The notes under the pieces: generated by a model
Databases searched by the model: none
Told to the model about the DNA's origin: nothing
What the model saw: only the letters and a program-made list of their open reading frames with translations
Translations under genes and position numbers: made by a program
Assembly: GCA_031278795.1 (NCBI GenBank)
Contig: JAITJT010000166.1
Span: 1-5,568 of the forward strand
Direction of reading: 5' to 3'
Length of the DNA stretch: 5,568 nt
Source: Deltaproteobacteria bacterium
GTDB lineage: Bacteria > Desulfobacterota > Desulfarculia > Adiutricales > Adiutricaceae
Shown here: positions 3,411-5,568 of the stretch, piece after piece
Numbering within the stretch: the stretch's first letter is position 1
How the letters are laid out: each line of letters begins with the position of its first letter

Positions 3411-5234
3411 ATGTTCATCCCCACACCCCCCAAAAAAGATCACATCACAGCTACCCAGAATCCGCCCCTTTCCAGCCTAGAGGCCTCATTTATTGAAACC
3501 TTGGACAGCCTACCCATCGGAGTTGTGCTTCTCAGCCAAGAGGGAAAGATCCTGGACACCAACTCAAAAGCCGCTAAACACCTGGAGAGCACCCGGGATG
3601 ACCTAAGAGGTGTCCCCCTTTCCCAGATCTGGCCCCAGACGGCCGCTGAGATCTCTTTGGCCCTCTCAGGCGGACGCCAGTCCATGGGCATGGTTCCCCA
3701 TGAGCTGGACAACTGCTACATCCAGGTGAACGCCATGGAGAATGCTAGCGCGGGCGCCAGCATCTCCATCTTCGATCAATCGCTAAACAAAGAGGGCGCG
3801 GGTAAATGGCAATCTGACGATCCCTTGGCCATGTACTACAAGGAAATCTTCGACTATATCTCGGACGGGATCTCCATTGTGGACAACAAGGGCCGGATAA
3901 TCTTCATGAACCCGGCCGCGGCCAAGCTGGTGGGCGTGAGCCAGGACGGCATCCAAGGCTCCACGGTCTCCTACTTCATGGAGAACAACGTCGCGAGCGA
4001 CATAATCTCCTACGACGTACTGGCCACGGGTAAACCCGTGACCAGGCTGGTTCACTGCTTCAAGACCGGTAAGCACGTGCTCTTAACCGGTACCCCCATA
4101 TTCAACAGCAAAGGCGAGGTCTACCTGGTCATAGTGAACGACAGGGACCTAACCGAGCTCCTGGAGCTCCAGACTAGCCTCCAGCAGCAGAAGCTCCTGG
4201 CCAGCCGCTTCAAGGACGAGCTCTCCGAGCTGAAGATGGCGGAACTGGCCGAGCGCGACGTGGTGGCCAAGAGCCCCACCATGATGAGGCGCATAGAGAC
4301 GGCCGCCAAGCTGGCCCGCTACGACACCCACCAGATGCTCTTAACAGGGGAGACCGGGGTGGGAAAGGGACTCTTGGCCAAGTTCATTCACTCCAAATCC
4401 AAACGCGCCTCCGAGCCCTTCATCCACATAAACTGCACCTCACTTCCGGAGCAGCTCCTGGAGGCTGAGCTCTTTGGTTACGAGAAGGACGCCTTCCCCG
4501 GGGCGGGCCCGGAGGGCCGGGCCGGCCACTTCGAGGTGGCCTCCAAAGGAACGGTCTACCTAGAAGAGATAAGCGGCATGTCTCTTTCCCTGCAGACCAA
4601 GCTCTTGACCTTCCTGGAAACAAGATCCTTCAGACGCATAAACGGCCACCAGATCCTAAGCTCCGACTGCTCCGTAATCGCCGCCACCAACTATGACCTA
4701 AGGGAACTTTCCGAGAAAAAACTCTTCCGCATGGAGCTCTACTTAAGGCTAAACGTCTTTAGCCTCTCGCTTCCACCCTTGCGGCAAAGGAAGGACGACA
4801 TTATGGAGCTCGCCAGGCGCGAGCTCATAAGCCTCAACCAGCGCTACAACCAGAAGATGGAGCTGGATCACCTGGCCCTCGAGGTTCTCTTAAACTACCC
4901 CTTCCCGGGTAACGTGCGGGAGCTCTTCAACTGCCTCCACCAGGCGGTGCTCCTCAGCGAGAAGCCCCAGATAGGGGACTTTCTCATGAGGCTTCTGGAT
5001 CAGTCCGCCAAGAGGATCCAAATGGATCCCTCCGGAAAGGATCCAAGCCACGTGCAGCTCTATGACAACATAGCCGAGACCGAGAAGAAATCCCTGGAAA
5101 AGGCCCTGGATGCCTGCAAGAACACCAGGGAAATGGCCGCCTTCCTGGGCATCTCCCAGGCCGGTGTCTCGCGCAAGCTGAGGAAATACGGTCTGCCTCT
5201 TCCCAAAAACTCCCAAAACCTATTGAAGAGCTAA
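3411..5234 (+). CDS. PAS-PAS-AAA+-HTH transcriptional regulator (NtrC/TyrR-type) with altered GAFTGA loop
   Basis: A 607-residue cytosolic DNA-binding regulator. Domains: PAS 1 (about 26-122), PAS 2 (141-246), a coiled-coil linker (249-278), AAA+ ATPase (284-505) and a C-terminal helix-turn-helix (571-595). ATPase motifs visible: Walker A GETGVGKG (313-320, Lys319), Walker B TVYLEEI with Glu385-Glu386, sensor I ATN (Asn427), arginine fingers Arg440 and Arg446 in FRMELYLRL, LPPLRQRKDDI (454-464), and sensor II NVREL (501-505). Two sites depart from the family: GAFTGA, the sigma-54 contact loop, is DAFPGA (360-365), and Walker B has Glu for Asp. The HTH, NTREMAAFLGISQAGVSRK and onward, resembles TyrR more than classical Fis. 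The PAS domains probably sense a small ligand; which one is not visible. The ATG at 3411 is the first ATG, though it lacks a Shine-Dalgarno site; an in-frame TTG at 3336 would add 25 Pro/Gly-rich residues. It is divergent from the PH-like gene, and its target genes are not evident. Confidence 0.95.
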   Translation: MFIPTPPKKDHITATQNPPLSSLEASFIETLDSLPIGVVLLSQEGKILDTNSKAAKHLESTRDDLRGVPLSQIWPQTAAEISLALSGGRQSMGMVPHELDNCYIQVNAMENASAGASISIFDQSLNKEGAGKWQSDDPLAMYYKEIFDYISDGISIVDNKGRIIFMNPAAAKLVGVSQDGIQGSTVSYFMENNVASDIISYDVLATGKPVTRLVHCFKTGKHVLLTGTPIFNSKGEVYLVIVNDRDLTELLELQTSLQQQKLLASRFKDELSELKMAELAERDVVAKSPTMMRRIETAAKLARYDTHQMLLTGETGVGKGLLAKFIHSKSKRASEPFIHINCTSLPEQLLEAELFGYEKDAFPGAGPEGRAGHFEVASKGTVYLEEISGMSLSLQTKLLTFLETRSFRRINGHQILSSDCSVIAATNYDLRELSEKKLFRMELYLRLNVFSLSLPPLRQRKDDIMELARRELISLNQRYNQKMELDHLALEVLLNYPFPGNVRELFNCLHQAVLLSEKPQIGDFLMRLLDQSAKRIQMDPSGKDPSHVQLYDNIAETEKKSLEKALDACKNTREMAAFLGISQAGVSRKLRKYGLPLPKNSQNLLKS

Positions 5235-5259
5235 GTGCTGATACAAAAATTTCAATATT

Positions 5260-5304
5260 GAATCAAAGTTCATCTGGTGGCTTTCTAAGCCATATTGTTG
5301 ATTC
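5260..5304 (+). terminator. Possible terminator of the regulator gene
   Basis: An inner perfect hairpin TGGCTT-TCT-AAGCCA (5278-5292) is enclosed by an outer pair GAATCAA (5260-5266) and TTGATTC (5298-5304), 26 bases after the regulator stop codon. The following bases are T-rich (TATTGTTGATTCTT) but not a clean T-run, so it is a weak intrinsic terminator at best. A perfect palindrome TCAATATTGA (5252-5261) lies just before it. Confidence 0.4.
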
Positions 5305-5470
5305 TTCCATGAAATTTTCCCACTCGTCTCTCAACTTTCCAAACATGGTCTTAATCTTGCCTTTAGTTTGGCTTTAGCTTAGGTCTTAGCAACCTCTTCC
5401 TAAAATCCAAGCTCCTCCAGCTTCCCAAGCATCACAGCTTCCCCAGCCCCTCCAAAACCCGCCAATCATC

Positions 5471-5484
5471 TGCGTTTTAACGCA
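5471..5484. promoter_or_regulatory. Near-palindrome TGCGTT-TT-AACGCA
   Basis: Six-base perfect arms flank TT, and ATC (5468-5470) pairs with GAT (5486-5488) after a one-base bulge. It could be an operator for a gene beyond the right edge or a small hairpin. No neighbour inside the window explains it. Confidence 0.35.
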
Positions 5485-5568
5485 AGATTAGCTACAGTAG
5501 CCTATCGCTTTAGGATAATCAAAATAAACCCACTCTTTCCCCAAGCTCCCTCCATACACTCCATCTAT

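Larger units (their letters stand above)
5235..5568. other. Non-coding region downstream of the regulator
   Basis: No convincing gene is seen on either strand. The plus strand is markedly pyrimidine-rich from about 5330. It contains a tandem-like pair of 18/17-base units, CCAAGCTCCTCCAGCTTC (5407-5424) and CCAAGCATCACAGCTTC (5425-5441), which differ at a few positions. Whatever gene follows begins beyond the right edge. Confidence 0.6.

Noticed and set aside
3134..3433. Minus-strand 99-codon and plus-strand 68-codon open frames in the regulator leader
   Set aside because: Both have non-ATG starts or AT-rich, repeat-like codon content, no domain, and overlap the promoter and hairpins of the regulator gene.
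3420..3437. C6A6 run near the start of the regulator, considered as a programmed frameshift site
   Set aside because: The reading frame through it is CCC-CCC-AAA-AAA-GAT, which does not match a classical slippery heptamer, and the main frame stays open and homologous afterwards.
3783..4076. Minus-strand open frame inside the regulator gene (also similar ones at 3440-3712, 4121-4331, 4420-4623 and 4890-5216)
   Set aside because: They are complements of GC-rich codons of the regulator, low in complexity, with no recognisable domain or ribosome-binding site, while the sense frame carries clear conserved motifs.
4157..4171. Perfect inverted repeat GAGCTCC-T-GGAGCTC
   Set aside because: It lies within the coiled-coil coding segment and is explained by the repeated Glu-Leu-Leu-Glu-Leu codons.
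1..5568. CRISPR array, tRNA or rRNA genes, insertion sequences, prophage or toxin-antitoxin genes
   Set aside because: No regularly spaced repeats, cloverleaf-like blocks, transposase motifs or terminal inverted repeats with target duplications were seen.

Overview
The window looks like a piece of a bacterial chromosome. Its genes are GC-rich and use AGG (Arg) and ATA (Ile) freely, and they are separated by unusually long, AT-rich non-coding gaps. The gene families present (a two-PAS enhancer-binding-type regulator with a TyrR-like tail, and a membrane PH-like protein with an MJ0042-type zinc ribbon) are common in sulfate-reducer-type Deltaproteobacteria/Desulfobacterota. That assignment is inference; no rRNA or marker gene is present to settle it.

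Layout, left to right. The first 58 bases are the 5' end of a minus-strand gene that looks like a WalJ/YycJ-type metallo-beta-lactamase-fold hydrolase. A 271-base gap follows, holding a 27-base repeat in two copies around a perfect 20-base palindrome. The minus-strand dUTPase gene dut (330-845) has all five family motifs. A 543-base non-coding gap (846-1388) carries two inverted repeats and a doubtful 40-codon plus-strand ORF. The minus-strand gene at 1389-2216 encodes a two-helix membrane protein with a bacterial PH-like (YdbS/DUF304-type) domain, a charged linker and a C-terminal four-cysteine zinc ribbon. A gap of almost 1.2 kb (2217-3410) separates it from the divergent plus-strand regulator gene. 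This gap has candidate promoters at both ends, several inverted repeats and a terminator-like hairpin with no obvious gene in front of it. The regulator (3411-5234, 607 aa) is PAS-PAS-AAA+-HTH. The last 334 bases look non-coding.

The hydrolase, dut and the PH-like gene all read leftward, but the spacing is too wide to claim one operon. The regulator is transcribed away from them. Its most informative feature is the ATPase domain: the sigma-54 contact loop GAFTGA reads DAFPGA and the Walker B box reads LEE instead of LDE, while Walker A, sensor and arginine-finger residues are intact. Together with a TyrR-like C-terminal helix-turn-helix, this suggests a TyrR/PrdR-like regulator that may not activate sigma-54 promoters in the usual way. 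An inverted repeat overlapping its own candidate -35 box suggests autoregulation.

No CRISPR array, tRNA, rRNA, transposase or phage gene is visible. I see no complete new multi-gene system here. The points of interest are the divergent ATPase motifs, the short repeated elements with ribosome-binding-site-like geometry, and the structured long intergenic regions.
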